Positions 53,501 to 61,943 of a stretch of DNA of 64,000 nt are shown here, in pieces. The notes under the pieces were generated by a model. That model had not been told where the DNA came from and searched no databases. It saw only the letters and a program-made list of their open reading frames with translations. This DNA comes from Streptomyces atratus (GTDB lineage: Bacteria; Actinomycetota; Actinomycetes; Streptomycetales; Streptomycetaceae): positions 1-64,000 of the forward strand of contig NZ_FPJO01000004.1 of NCBI RefSeq assembly GCF_900119365.1, written 5' to 3'. A program made the position numbers and the translations under genes. Every line of letters starts with the position of its first letter. Within the stretch, counting starts at the first letter, position 1.

Positions 53501-53565
53501 GGGCGGATGCGCTCGCGCAGGGCGCGGTCGAGGCGTTCCTCGGTGAGTGTGCGGTCGTCATGCAT
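50554..53565 (-). CDS. GH38 alpha-mannosidase
   Basis: A 1003-aa cytoplasmic zinc enzyme (no signal peptide) cleaving alpha-mannosides. Zinc ligands appear in SAVGHAHIDSAWLWPLRETV, the nucleophile Asp in VWLPDSFGYSAALPQLVKLS, and further GH38 motifs are GGMWVESDTNMPGSEALARQ and GWGDGGGGPTREML. The three-helix middle domain and long beta-domains follow. Length is normal. It ends a three-gene minus-strand operon (Gfo/Idh, deacetylase, GH38) preceded by a LacI-type operator. Confidence 0.93.
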   Translation of the reverse strand: MHDDRTLTEERLDRALRERIRPAVHPRTAPLEFEVWHAPGEPVPFAEAVAAPFKPGAVGDDWGPAWGTSWFRVTGRVPAQWAGETVEAVIDLGFAKDRPGFSAEALAHRPDGSVVKALNPRNTWLRVGEPVAGGEEFTYLLEAAANPEILDGVSALGDRETAGSEPLYRVERMDLAVFDRQVWELVQDLEVLDQLMRQLPLGSARRWEILRAVERCLDALDLDAVGASAPAARERLRAVLSSPAHASAHRLSAVGHAHIDSAWLWPLRETVRKVARTTSNVVALMDDCPEFVFAMSQAQQLDWLREHQSALYARVKEKAAAGQFVPVGGMWVESDTNMPGSEALARQFVYGKRFFLEEFGVETEEVWLPDSFGYSAALPQLVKLSGSRWFLTQKISWNTTNPFPHHSFLWEGLDGTRVFTHFPPVDTYVAELSGEELAHAEANFRDKGHATRSLVPFGWGDGGGGPTREMLARAERLADLEGSPRVTIERPAEFFAAAEAEYDRPPVWLGELYLELHRGTYTSQARTKQGNRRSEHLLREAELWAATAAVRTGFPYPHEELNRIWKSVLLHQFHDILPGSSIAWVHQEAEATYARIAAELEAVIGAAQRALAGAPEGGSAVVFNAAPHDRAGIAAGGAALASQDPEPAVEVEELGSGFRLDNGLLRVTVDERGLVVSVLDLVAGRETVAPGCAANLLQVHPDLPNRWDAWDVDAFYRNTVTDLTEADVVRRSGDGVEVVRTFGSSRVTQLLTLRPGARRLDIDTEVDWHEQEKFLKAAFPIDVRADHSTAETQFGHVQRPTHTNTSWEAAKFEICAHRFLHVGEPGWGAALVNDSTYGHDVTRTVREDGATTTTVRLSLLRAPRYPDPATDQGVHRLRYALLPGATIGDAVREGWRFSLPERRVPGSAAVAPLVSVDDDAVVVTAVKLADDGSGDVVVRLHEAHGGRASARLTAGFALAGARVTDLLERPLADETAEVEGDAVRLVLRPFQIVTLRLTPNDEV

Positions 53566-53611
53566 GAGTGAAGGGCCCCTCTGAATGAAATGTGTGCGAA
53601 GCGGTAGTGGT

Positions 53612-54361
53612 TCACGGGAGTTCGTCGAAGCCCACGCAGGGCAGTGACATCCCGTCGGCCAGGGCCAGCAGCTTCTCCAGCCGGGCCGGGGTCACATGGT
53701 TGGCCTCGTGGTTGGCCTCGTGGGCGTAGGCGACCGAGTGGGCGTAGAGCGTGGTCGCACCACCGTGCTCGGCGGTCCGTCGCAGTGCCGCGTCGACGCC
53801 GGTCAGATCGTCCTCGTACGCGACGGTCCCGCGCCCGGAGTCCACCGAGCAGCCCAGCAGGACCCGCCGGGAGGAGATGTCCCCGGCCGGGACGTGGAGT
53901 TCGGCCGCGAGGGTCGGATCGGCACGGCGGTCGACGGGCACTCCGCCGCGCAGCCGCTCGAAGAGTGTGAGGAGCAGCCGGTCGGTGCTTTCGTCGCGGG
54001 CGCTGCACGGGTAGGCGAAGTTGCGCGACGGAAAGCCGAGGCGGCGCAGCCCGTCGAGGGCGGGCACCACCTCCTGGTCGAGATAGGCGCCCGCGCCGTG
54101 CGCGGCGACGAACTCGGGTGCGCGCTCGTGCCGCAGGCCGTGGCAGCCGATGGTGTGGCCGTCGTCCGCGAGCCGGCGCAGCAGCCGCACCTCGTCCCGG
54201 TCGAGCCGGTCCGGCTCGCAGATGAAGAACGTGACACGCGCGCCGTACGAGGTGAACAGCGGCGCGGCCGCCGCCCACTCGCGCACATGCCGGTCGTCGA
54301 AGGTGAGCAGCAGGGCACGGTCCGCACCGCTGTCCGGACGGGCCCCGGGGCGGTCGGTCAT
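53612..54361 (-). CDS. NodB-type polysaccharide deacetylase-like protein
   Basis: A 249-aa carbohydrate-esterase-4-like barrel: LLLTFDDRHVREWAAAAPLF gives the catalytic/metal Asp pair, GHTIGCHGLRHERAPEF the metal His, FPSRNFAYPCSARDESTDRL motif 3, and TTLYAHSVAYAHEANHE a late His. The second metal His is spaced differently from classical HSxxHP, so activity is likely but not certain. No signal peptide; presumably acts on an imported N- or O-acetylated sugar. It overlaps the Gfo/Idh gene by 4 bp; the GH38 gene follows after 46 bp. Confidence 0.78.
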   Translation of the reverse strand: MTDRPGARPDSGADRALLLTFDDRHVREWAAAAPLFTSYGARVTFFICEPDRLDRDEVRLLRRLADDGHTIGCHGLRHERAPEFVAAHGAGAYLDQEVVPALDGLRRLGFPSRNFAYPCSARDESTDRLLLTLFERLRGGVPVDRRADPTLAAELHVPAGDISSRRVLLGCSVDSGRGTVAYEDDLTGVDAALRRTAEHGGATTLYAHSVAYAHEANHEANHVTPARLEKLLALADGMSLPCVGFDELP

Positions 54362-55467
54362 CGCCCGGACCCCTGCGGCGCCCAGCCGGGGACGGAGCCG
54401 TGCAGTGCCGTGTAGAACGGGTCGCCCGGGACGATCTCGCCGGCCGACACCGGGTGACCGGTGAGCGCCGCCTTGTACATGGCGGTGATCAGCTCCAGCG
54501 AGCGGCGGCCGTCCCCGGCGCTCGCCCTGGGCCGCCGGCCCGCCCGCATGTCGGCCAGCAGGGAGCGGAGCTGGGCGCTGTGCGAGCTCGGGACGTCCTC
54601 GGCCGGGGAGTTCCAGGCATCCGCCCGGCCGGGAGCGACACCGGGGGCCGGGGTGTAGGTCCAGTCGCCGTTCCCGTAGCCGTAGAGATGGTTCAGCTCG
54701 ATGGTGGCGTCCCTCAGATCGATCCGCAGATGGCTCAGCTGGCGCGGCGAGAGGGCGCTGTTGACCACGGTGGCGAGCGCCCCCGAGGCGAAGCGCACGG
54801 TGGCGGTGGTGACGTCGTCGGTCTCGACGTCACGGGCCAGCCGGCCCGCCATGGCCCGGATCTCCGCCCAGTCGCCGAGCAGTTCGAGCAGCAGGTCGAT
54901 CTGGTGGATGCCGAGCCCCATGGCGGGGCCCGCGCCCTCGGTCGCCCACTTCCCGCGCCAGGGAACCGCGTAGTAGGCGTCGTCGCGGTACCAGGTGGTC
55001 TGGCAGTGGGCTACCAGCGGCGCCCCCAGCTCCCCGGAGGCGATGAGCGCCCTGGCGTGCTCGGCCCCCGATCCGAACCGGTGCTGGAAGACGATCGGGG
55101 CGTACGGACCGTGCTCGCCCTCGGCGTCGGTCATGGCGTCGTACTCCGCCAGGCTGAGCGCGGGCGGCTTCTCGCACCACACCCAGGCCCCGGCCGCCAG
55201 CGCCGCGACGACCTGTTCCCGGTGGGCGACGGGCGGCGAGGCGATGACGACGAGATCGGGACGGACCTCGCCCAGTGAGGCGGCGAGATCGGTGGAGTGG
55301 TGGGGGAGCGCGAAGTCGGCGGCGAAGGAGCGGGCGGCCGCGGGATCGGCGTCGACGGCGCCCACCACCGCGAAGTCCGAGGGGAGTTCGAGGAACGCCG
55401 GCATATGGACGGCGCGGGCGATGTTGCCCGCGCCGACGAGCAGTACACGATAGGGAGTCACAGTCAC
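54358..55467 (-). CDS. Gfo/Idh/MocA-family sugar dehydrogenase
   Basis: 369 aa. An N-terminal Rossmann fold (YRVLLVGAGNIARAVHMPAF), the family's EKP motif in WVWCEKPPALSLAEYDAM, and catalytic His/Asp region GAGPAMGLGIHQIDLLLELL. It would oxidise, reduce or hydrolyse a sugar with NAD(P). GTG 55467 is taken; GTG 55461 is equally possible. First gene of the GH38 operon, with LacI-type site C 39 bases upstream and a 4-bp overlap with the deacetylase gene. Confidence 0.88.
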   Translation of the reverse strand: MTVTPYRVLLVGAGNIARAVHMPAFLELPSDFAVVGAVDADPAAARSFAADFALPHHSTDLAASLGEVRPDLVVIASPPVAHREQVVAALAAGAWVWCEKPPALSLAEYDAMTDAEGEHGPYAPIVFQHRFGSGAEHARALIASGELGAPLVAHCQTTWYRDDAYYAVPWRGKWATEGAGPAMGLGIHQIDLLLELLGDWAEIRAMAGRLARDVETDDVTTATVRFASGALATVVNSALSPRQLSHLRIDLRDATIELNHLYGYGNGDWTYTPAPGVAPGRADAWNSPAEDVPSSHSAQLRSLLADMRAGRRPRASAGDGRRSLELITAMYKAALTGHPVSAGEIVPGDPFYTALHGSVPGWAPQGSGR

Positions 55468-55505
55468 AGGGGGCCGTCCAGGCTGAGGGCGTGATCCGCC
55501 GGGGC

Positions 55506-55521
55506 TGGTAAGCGTTTTCCA
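55506..55521. promoter_or_regulatory. LacI-type operator site C
   Basis: TGGTAAGCGTTTTCCA in the 100-bp gap between the FAD oxidoreductase end and the Gfo/Idh start; same consensus as sites A, B, D and E. Confidence 0.7.
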
Positions 55522-55567
55522 GTGGGTCGGGAAAGTGCCCTTCCCGAAGGAAGGGCAGTGGGTCGGG

Positions 55568-57202
55568 TCAGAGGGTGGCGTAGAGCGCCCCGGCACTGGT
55601 CACGGGTCCGGTGCGGAGCCGGTCCGGCCAGTCGAGGGCGAGGCCGAGCGAGGTGCTCAACCGGTCCTGGAAGGAGGCGAGCCGCTGCTTGCTCCCGCGG
55701 ACCGCACGCGGTGGCAGCCGGTGCTCCAGGCAGTACGAGACCAGTGCGCCGACGGCCTCACCGATGCTCCACTGGCCCGCGTGCCCGCCGAGCGCGGGTG
55801 CGCTGAGATGCGTGGCGCCGATGTTCCGCCCGGCCGGGAGCAGATTCTCCACCCGTACGGGCAGCAGCGCGCCCAGCGGCAGCTGGAACGGCAGGCACTC
55901 CAGATCCAGCCCGGCACCGCCCCCCGTCCCCGGGTGCAGGGTGATCCGGGAGCGCAGGGTGCCCACACTGTCGGTGAAGGTCTCGGCACCCGGCGCCCCG
56001 GCCCGTGCCGCGACGGTCAGATGGTGCTCCAGCAGGGTGAACTCGGCCCGGATGCGCCGGGATTCGCGTACGTGCACGGCTTTGGCGAAGCCGTCGTCGG
56101 TGCCCGTGGCATCGGGGCGCAGCCGCAGTTCGGGATAGCCCTGGCCGCCGTCGTGCCGGGGCGCGCTCGTCTGCATCCAGTACAGGAACGACAGGGCCTG
56201 CTCGCGTGCCTCCCGCTCGGCCCTGGCCCGTACCTCCTCGCCGGAACCGGTGAGCGGCAGCCGTGCGTAGGCGGTCTGCTCCCAGTCGACCAGCGTGATG
56301 TCGCTGTCGAACGTGCCGGGCAGATACCGGCTCCGGGCGAGCGCCCGCAGCTGGTGCCAGCGGTCGTTGGGCGGTGCGGCCCAGTGCGGGACGTCGTCCG
56401 GCTCGTGCAGGAACAGCGGTACGGAGCGGGCCGGGCCGCCGCCCGGTTCCGCGGTGTCCCAGGAGAAGGCCTCGGACCACCGGTCGTAGCCGGCCGGCCG
56501 GTCGACGGTGTGGTCCTCGCCGGGGCGGTGGTCCAGGGCGAAGACCCAGGAGACCGGCTGCTGGTCCAGCGGGTCGGCGGCGGCGGGCGCGTGCGGCTCG
56601 CCGGTCTCCTCGCGGGACTCGGCGCCGGTGACGTGCTCGACGCCCGCGAGGCCGAGCAGCTCGCCCAGGTCCGTCGCGTCGACGACGTAGGGGGCGCTGA
56701 CCGTCAGCGGTTCGCCGTCCGCCGTCTCCAGGGTGACCGCGGTGACCCGGTCCCCGTCGGTCAGGGCCGCGACCGGGCGGTGGCCGAGCAGCAGGGTGAG
56801 CCGGCCGGAGGCGAGGTGCGGGGTGAGGAGCTCCTGGACGACCGCGAGCGCGGCGCGGGGCTCGTGGCTGAGATGGCCGGTGGTACTCAGGCCGGGGTCG
56901 AGCAGTGGATCGGCGAACGGCTCGGGGCACAGCGGGTAGTTGCGCCGGTAGAAGTCGCGTATCCGCTCACGCAGATCGCGGTAGCCGGGGGAGACGGGGT
57001 CCAGTTCGATGCGGTGGCCGTCGGCGAGCGGCACGGCCTGCGCGGTGAACAGGCCACCGGGCCAGTCGGTCGCCTCGGTGAGCACGACGCGGTGTCCGAA
57101 CCGGGCGGCGGTCAGCGCGGTGGCGAGACCACCGAGACCGGCACCGACCACCAGGACATCGGTCCCGAGTTCGCGGGTACGGGGGGTGGGGGCGGCGAAC
57201 AC
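55568..57202 (-). CDS. FAD-dependent oxidoreductase (FAD_oxidored family)
   Basis: A 544-aa flavoprotein with the dinucleotide-binding motif TDVLVVGAGLGGLATALTAA and TEATDWPGGLFTAQAVP, then VVDATDLGELLGLAGVEHVT and, near the end, LPAGRNIGATHLSAPALGG, features of the PF12831-type proteins frequent in glycan-degradation loci. The substrate is unknown; sugar or polyol oxidation is an inference. It lies 14 bp downstream of the GntR-type regulator and is probably in its operon. Confidence 0.82.
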   Translation of the reverse strand: MFAAPTPRTRELGTDVLVVGAGLGGLATALTAARFGHRVVLTEATDWPGGLFTAQAVPLADGHRIELDPVSPGYRDLRERIRDFYRRNYPLCPEPFADPLLDPGLSTTGHLSHEPRAALAVVQELLTPHLASGRLTLLLGHRPVAALTDGDRVTAVTLETADGEPLTVSAPYVVDATDLGELLGLAGVEHVTGAESREETGEPHAPAAADPLDQQPVSWVFALDHRPGEDHTVDRPAGYDRWSEAFSWDTAEPGGGPARSVPLFLHEPDDVPHWAAPPNDRWHQLRALARSRYLPGTFDSDITLVDWEQTAYARLPLTGSGEEVRARAEREAREQALSFLYWMQTSAPRHDGGQGYPELRLRPDATGTDDGFAKAVHVRESRRIRAEFTLLEHHLTVAARAGAPGAETFTDSVGTLRSRITLHPGTGGGAGLDLECLPFQLPLGALLPVRVENLLPAGRNIGATHLSAPALGGHAGQWSIGEAVGALVSYCLEHRLPPRAVRGSKQRLASFQDRLSTSLGLALDWPDRLRTGPVTSAGALYATL

Positions 57203-57216
57203 AGGAGTCTCCTCCC

Positions 57217-58389
57217 TCAGGGCCGGCGGGCGGCGACGGTACGGAGCCGGACCGGAACGGACTCGCGCGTCCTGATCCGGACGGGAAGCACGATCTGCTC
57301 GGCGCTGCGGTACGGGTCCTCGCCCGCCGTGCGCTCCGCGATCCGGGTGACCAGCTGCTCGACCGCACGGCCGCCGATCTCCCTGGCGGGCAGCCGGGCG
57401 GCGAAGCTGGTGAGCGGCAGCAGATCGTAGGGGCCGGCGTCGTCCATGCCCGCCAGCACGATCTCGTCGGGTACGGCGATGCCGAGCGAGGCCAGATCGG
57501 CGGCGGCGGTGGCGACCGCGAAACCGTGGGCGCAGAGCAGGGCGGTCGGCGGCTCGGGCGAGCCGAGCAGCTCGGTCAGCAGCTGCTTGCGCTCGTCCTC
57601 GGGCAGTGCGGTGTACGAGCGGAGCGCGGTCAACTGGGGGAGCAGGGGCTGGTCATGGGCGCGCAGCGCCTGTTTGTGCCCGGTCATCCGGTCGTGGACG
57701 CTGGTGCACTGCGTCTCGCCCCAGAGCGTCGCTATCCGCTCGTGGCCGTCGGCCAGCAGATGTTCGGTGAGCCGGTAGCCGACGCTGTAGTTGTCGGCGG
57801 TGACCGCGTCGATGGCATGGTCCGGGAAGTACCGGTCGACCAGGACCATCGGGATGCGCAGGCGCCTGAGCTCGTCGAGGACGTCGGCGTCCGGCGGGCC
57901 CTCGACGGGGTACAGGATGATGCCGTCGACCCGGTCCTCGACGGCCTGGCGCAGCGCCTGGTCCTGGCGGGCCAGCGACGCACCGTGGTCGGCGTGCCCG
58001 GTGTCGGTCATATGGACGGCGGAGTCCGAGAAGAACAGCCGCAGCCCGCGCTCCGAGCAGCCGGACTCGATCCCGCGCAGCACCTCCGACTGGTACGGCC
58101 CCTGGCCGCTGATGATGCAGGCGATCACACCGGACCTGTGGGCCGCGACCGGCTCCGCGGTCCGGTCACCGGGGTCGGCGACAAAGGTCCCCCGGCCCCG
58201 CCGGCGCACCAACAGCCCCTCCGCGACAAGGTCGTTGAGCGCCCGGACGGCGGTGGTGGAGCTGACCCCGAAGCGCTCGCGCAGCTGGTTCTGAGTGATG
58301 AACGGAGCACCGGCCTCGTACTCGTCGCGCGCGACCTCGGCCCGCAACTCGTCCTTGATGCGCTGGTACTTGGGCCCTGGCGTACCCAT
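57217..58389 (-). CDS. GntR-HTH regulator with LacI-type sugar-sensing domain
   Basis: 390 aa. A GntR winged HTH (KYQRIKDELRAEVARDEYEA, ITQNQLRERFGVSSTTAVRA, LLVRRRGRGTFVADPG) is fused to a periplasmic-binding-protein-like domain as in LacI (GVIACIISGQGPYQSEVLRG, DGIILYPVEGPP, LAGMDDAGPYDLLPLTSFAA), the AraR-type architecture. ATG 58389 follows GAGGGGG. Three similar 12-bp palindromes upstream (58411, 58494, 58523) are likely autoregulatory sites. It probably responds to a sugar from the pathway and controls itself and the FAD oxidoreductase. Confidence 0.9.
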   Translation of the reverse strand: MGTPGPKYQRIKDELRAEVARDEYEAGAPFITQNQLRERFGVSSTTAVRALNDLVAEGLLVRRRGRGTFVADPGDRTAEPVAAHRSGVIACIISGQGPYQSEVLRGIESGCSERGLRLFFSDSAVHMTDTGHADHGASLARQDQALRQAVEDRVDGIILYPVEGPPDADVLDELRRLRIPMVLVDRYFPDHAIDAVTADNYSVGYRLTEHLLADGHERIATLWGETQCTSVHDRMTGHKQALRAHDQPLLPQLTALRSYTALPEDERKQLLTELLGSPEPPTALLCAHGFAVATAAADLASLGIAVPDEIVLAGMDDAGPYDLLPLTSFAARLPAREIGGRAVEQLVTRIAERTAGEDPYRSAEQIVLPVRIRTRESVPVRLRTVAARRP

Positions 58390-58410
58390 CCAGCCATCAC
58401 CCCCTCGGAT

Positions 58411-58534
58411 TTGACGCGTCAATCGACGTTGATGTCAGTGTGGTGGGGGTTAATGCATTATTTCAAGAGGGTTGCAGGGAAAGGATCGACAACTTGGCGC
58501 GTCAAGCCGGGAGTGTGTTGTTTTAACGCGTCAA
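58411..58534. promoter_or_regulatory. Three TTGACGCGTCAA-type operators upstream of the GntR-type regulator
   Basis: TTGACGCGTCAA (58411-58422, perfect palindrome), TTGGCGCGTCAA (58494-58505) and TTAACGCGTCAA (58523-58534). The last two have centres 29 bp apart; the first is 22 bases before the start codon. A further perfect palindrome TAATGCATTA lies at 58451-58460. The multiple sites suggest a DNA loop. Confidence 0.7.
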
Positions 58535-58568
58535 TCCGGTGTCCCGGACGGTCTCCGGGGCTCGGGAT

Positions 58569-59639
58569 TCAGCCGGTCACGCGGGGCGGCGGTGTCGTGC
58601 TGGCCCGGACCACCAGACGCGAAGGCACATCGAGCGTGCGCGGCGAAGCCGTGGCATCACCGAGCGCCAGCAGCAGTGCCCGGCGGCCGATCTCCTCCAG
58701 CGGCAGCCGTACGGTGGTCAGCGCGGGCGTGACGTCGCAGGCCACCGGCAGATCGTCGAAACCGACGACGGAGACATCGGAGGGAACACTCCTGCCGAGA
58801 TCGTCCCGGAGCGCCGCGAGCGCACCCAGCGCCATGGCGTCGTTGAGCGCGAACAGCGCGGTGATCCCCGGCGACCTGCGGAACAGCCGCACCGCCGCGG
58901 CCCGCCCGCCGTCCCGGGTGAAGTCGGCCTCGACCCGGTGGTGTTCCGTCACGACGACGCCCAGCTCGGCGGCCCGCTCCAGGAAGCCGTGCAGCCGGTC
59001 CTGCACGGAGACCAGCGCCAGCGGTCCGCAGATGACGCCGATCTCGGTGTGTCCCAGCCCGGCGAGGTGCTCGGCGACGGCCCGACCGCCCTCGCGGTTG
59101 CCCGGCACGATCGTGTCCACCGGAAGGCCCTGGTGCGCGACCGCGGTCACCCGGCCGCCCTGTGCCGCGAAGGCCTCCAGCTCCTGGGCGAGCGCGGGGC
59201 TCCCGCCGGTGAAGCCCGATCCGGCGAGGATCACGGCGCGGGCCCGCTGCGCCCGCAGCCGGGCCACGTACTCCGCCTGGAGTCCGGGTTCGTGGAAGGT
59301 GCCGGCCAGCATCACCAGGAGCTTGTGGTCGCGGGCGACCTCCATGACACCGGCCGCGATGGCGGAGTAGTAGGCGTCGTTCACATCGTGCACGACCAGA
59401 CCGACGATCGAGGTGGTGGACTGCACGAGCGCGCGGGCCGGCGCGTTGGAGACATAGCGGAGCCGGGCGGCCGCCTCCAGGACGCGCTCCTGCAGCTCCT
59501 GGGTGACGTTGCGGTCGCTGTCGCTGAGGACGCGCGAAGCCGTGGCGAGAGAGACCCCGGCGTCCTGCGCGACCTGCTGGAGCGTCACGGCGGACGACGG
59601 GCGGGGACGGGCGGAACGTCGATTGACCTGGCTCTGCAT
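58569..59639 (-). CDS. LacI-family transcriptional repressor
   Basis: 356 aa. N-terminal LacI HTH and hinge: VTLQQVAQDAGVSLATASRV, LSDSDRNVTQELQERVLEAA, NAPARAL; then sugar-sensing lobes (IVGLVVHDVNDAYYSAIAAG, ALFALNDAMALGALAALRDD, VVGFDDLPVACDVTPALTTV). ATG 59639. Site D, 19 bases upstream of the start codon, matches four other palindromes at the glycan genes, making this the best candidate for their common repressor. The inducer is presumably an oligosaccharide or sugar of the locus. Confidence 0.9.
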   Translation of the reverse strand: MQSQVNRRSARPRPSSAVTLQQVAQDAGVSLATASRVLSDSDRNVTQELQERVLEAAARLRYVSNAPARALVQSTTSIVGLVVHDVNDAYYSAIAAGVMEVARDHKLLVMLAGTFHEPGLQAEYVARLRAQRARAVILAGSGFTGGSPALAQELEAFAAQGGRVTAVAHQGLPVDTIVPGNREGGRAVAEHLAGLGHTEIGVICGPLALVSVQDRLHGFLERAAELGVVVTEHHRVEADFTRDGGRAAAVRLFRRSPGITALFALNDAMALGALAALRDDLGRSVPSDVSVVGFDDLPVACDVTPALTTVRLPLEEIGRRALLLALGDATASPRTLDVPSRLVVRASTTPPPRVTG

Positions 59640-59657
59640 AGGGCTACGATAGCCGCA

Positions 59658-59673
59658 CTGAAAGCGTTTTCCC
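59658..59673. promoter_or_regulatory. LacI-type operator site D (autoregulation)
   Basis: CTGAAAGCGTTTTCCC, aligned to the other sites on the central CG. It lies 19 bases upstream of the lacI start, between lacI and the enolase-superfamily gene. Confidence 0.65.
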
Positions 59674-59726
59674 ATTGCGCACGCCACAGGAAACCCGCCA
59701 TCGGGACCGTCCTCCCGTACACAGGG

Positions 59727-60968
59727 TCAGCCCGTGCGCCACCGTCCCGCTGCGGCCGGCGGCACCGTGGTCGCACAGCGGTAGACGGCGTCCTCCCGGC
59801 AGGCGTACCGCCGTTCGGTCTCCGGAGTGAGCCGGACACCGAGCCCCGGGGCCTGCGGAGCGAGCAGGCAACCGTCCTCCAGACGGAACGGCTCGACCAG
59901 CAGCTCCGACCGCAGCGGATACCGCGGCATCGGCCACTCGGCCAGCCGCCCGCCGCCGGCGAAGGCGGCGTGGTAGTTGGCCGCCTGGCACACGGCACTG
60001 CCCCAGCAGTGCACGACCGCCTCGACGCCGTGCTCCGCCGCGCCCGCGAAGACCGCCAGCGTCTGGCGCAGGCCCCCGACGACCGTGGCGTCCGGCTGCA
60101 CCATGTCGTAGTACCCCGATGCCATGCGTGCCAGCAGCTCCTGCGCGGTGGTGACGGTCTCCCCGCCCGCCACCGGACAGCCGGCCGACCGCCGCAGAGC
60201 GGGGTACGCGGCGGCACGCGCAGGCCCGAGCGGCTCTTCCAGAAAGCGCACCGGCCACCGGGTGCCGGTCCTGACCGCGTCGAGGAACGCCGTCGTGTCC
60301 GCCACCGACTGGCCGGGGTCCTCAAGATTCTGCGCCATGTCGACGGCGACGCCGATGCCGTGCGCTGCCGCGTGCTCCAGCGTCCACACCGCCTTGTCCG
60401 CCTCGTGGCCCCGCGCCCTGATCTTGAAGGTGTCGATGCCCAGGGCCGCCACGGCGGCGATCTCGGCGCTCATCGCCGACGGGGAGGTCGAGTCGCCCCC
60501 GCTGGCGTACAGCCGGATCCGGTCCGTACGACATCCGCCCAGCAATTCGTACGCGGGCACGCCCGCCCGTTTCCCGAGGGCGTCGACCAGGGCCGCCTCC
60601 ACGGCGGAGACGACATGGCGGGCCGCTCCCTGAAGGCTCCAGTAGCCCGTCGCGAGGACCATGTCCCGGTACCGTCCAGCCAGGTCCCCGGCCGGACGGC
60701 CGACGAGACAGGGGGCGATCAGATCGACCGTCGACACGAAGACCTGCGGCGCGAAGACGGCGAGATAGCCCTCACCCAGGCCGGTCGTGCCGTCGTCCAG
60801 GGTGACCTCCACCAGGCCGGTCGTGCGCCACCCCGTCGGCAGTGCCAGGCGCACCTCCAGACTGTCCGGATCCGCGTAGGGGGCGCTGAGCAGCACCGGC
60901 CGGATCGCCGCGATGCGCACACCGTCGTCGAGATGTGCGCCGATGTGCGCGAAAGGTGGTTCGGACAT
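59727..60968 (-). CDS. Enolase-superfamily enzyme (mandelate racemase/sugar-acid dehydratase group)
   Basis: 413 aa. A capping domain is followed by the barrel with a Lys in FKIRARGHEADKAVWTL, metal ligands Asp in GVAVDMAQNLEDPG, Glu in VRFLEEPLGPARAA and Glu in PVAGGETVTTAQELL, and a late His in EAVVHCWGSAVCQAANYHAA that serves as acid/base in the mandelate racemase group. Dehydration or epimerisation of an aldonic/uronic acid is the common reaction. It is 12 bp downstream of the 2-hydroxyacid dehydrogenase in the PmoA operon. Confidence 0.86.
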   Translation of the reverse strand: MSEPPFAHIGAHLDDGVRIAAIRPVLLSAPYADPDSLEVRLALPTGWRTTGLVEVTLDDGTTGLGEGYLAVFAPQVFVSTVDLIAPCLVGRPAGDLAGRYRDMVLATGYWSLQGAARHVVSAVEAALVDALGKRAGVPAYELLGGCRTDRIRLYASGGDSTSPSAMSAEIAAVAALGIDTFKIRARGHEADKAVWTLEHAAAHGIGVAVDMAQNLEDPGQSVADTTAFLDAVRTGTRWPVRFLEEPLGPARAAAYPALRRSAGCPVAGGETVTTAQELLARMASGYYDMVQPDATVVGGLRQTLAVFAGAAEHGVEAVVHCWGSAVCQAANYHAAFAGGGRLAEWPMPRYPLRSELLVEPFRLEDGCLLAPQAPGLGVRLTPETERRYACREDAVYRCATTVPPAAAGRWRTG

Positions 60969-60980
60969 GACGTCGCGTCC

Positions 60981-61943
60981 TCAGAATCCTCTGGACCACT
61001 GCACGGGATTGCGCAGCGGTGAGCCGGCTCGGAATCGGTGCCAGTTGTCGGTGAACAGGTCGATGACCCGGGCGCTCTCGTCCGTCGAACCACCCGCGGT
61101 GTGCTGGGTGAGGACGACCCCGGGGCAGGTCCACAGAGGGTGACCGGCGGGCAGCGGTTCCTCGGCGGTGACGTCCAGCACCGCTCCGCCGAGTCGCCCC
61201 GAGGACAGCTCGGACACCAGGGCCTCCTCGTCCACCAGCGATCCCCGGCCGGCGTTGACCAGAACGGCCCCCGTCCGCATCCGGGCCAGCCGCCGCGCAT
61301 CGAGCAGTCCGCTCGTTTCGGGCGTCCCGGGCAGCAGCCCCACCACCACGTCGAAGTCCGGCAGCCGCTCATCGAGCTCGGCCAGGGTACGGAGGTCCCC
61401 GGAGCCGCGAGCGAAGTACGAGACGGCGCAGCCGAACGGGCCGGTCAGCTCGGCGAGCCGCCGGGCGATGGACCCCCGTCCCAGCACCAGGACCCGGGCC
61501 CCGGTCAGCATTCGCAGCCGGGGCCGCACGGCGGACTTCGCCCACCTGCCTTCGGCACGCAGCCCGGAGAGCCGGTCGATCCCGCGATGGAGCGCGAGGA
61601 GCCCCGCCAGGCACGACTGCGCGACCGGGTCGGCGAAGACATCACCCAGGTTGGTGACGGTCAGCCGGCGGCCGAGGCCGGGCCAGTCCAGACCGAGATA
61701 GCCGTCGATCCCGACCGAGGCGAGCTGCAACCACCGCAGCCGGGGTGCGTTCGCCACCCAGGCCGCCCTGGGGTTGCCGAGCGCCGTGCCGGCTCCGGCG
61801 AGGGCGCGGGCGTCCGCCTCCGACGTGGTCCCCGGCTCGGCGAACCAGACGGGCCCGGGGCCGAGTTCGCGCAGACGGGCGCGGTCGGCGTCGGCGAGCG
61901 GCAGTTCCACGTACAGGCCGGCGCCGTCCATGGCCGGGTTCAC
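60981..61943 (-). CDS. D-isomer-specific 2-hydroxyacid dehydrogenase
   Basis: A 320-aa NAD(P)-dependent dehydrogenase: ARVLVLGRGSIARRLAELTG (GxGxxx nucleotide loop), VVVGLLPGTPETSGLLDARR, LVNAGRGSLVDEEALVSELS (Arg), AVLDVTAEEPLPAGHPLWTC (Glu) and LTQHTAGGSTDESARV (catalytic His). GTG 61943 overlaps the PmoA stop by 4 bp. It could reduce a 2-keto acid formed by the neighbouring dehydratase, or oxidise a 2-hydroxy acid. Confidence 0.88.
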   Translation of the reverse strand: MNPAMDGAGLYVELPLADADRARLRELGPGPVWFAEPGTTSEADARALAGAGTALGNPRAAWVANAPRLRWLQLASVGIDGYLGLDWPGLGRRLTVTNLGDVFADPVAQSCLAGLLALHRGIDRLSGLRAEGRWAKSAVRPRLRMLTGARVLVLGRGSIARRLAELTGPFGCAVSYFARGSGDLRTLAELDERLPDFDVVVGLLPGTPETSGLLDARRLARMRTGAVLVNAGRGSLVDEEALVSELSSGRLGGAVLDVTAEEPLPAGHPLWTCPGVVLTQHTAGGSTDESARVIDLFTDNWHRFRAGSPLRNPVQWSRGF

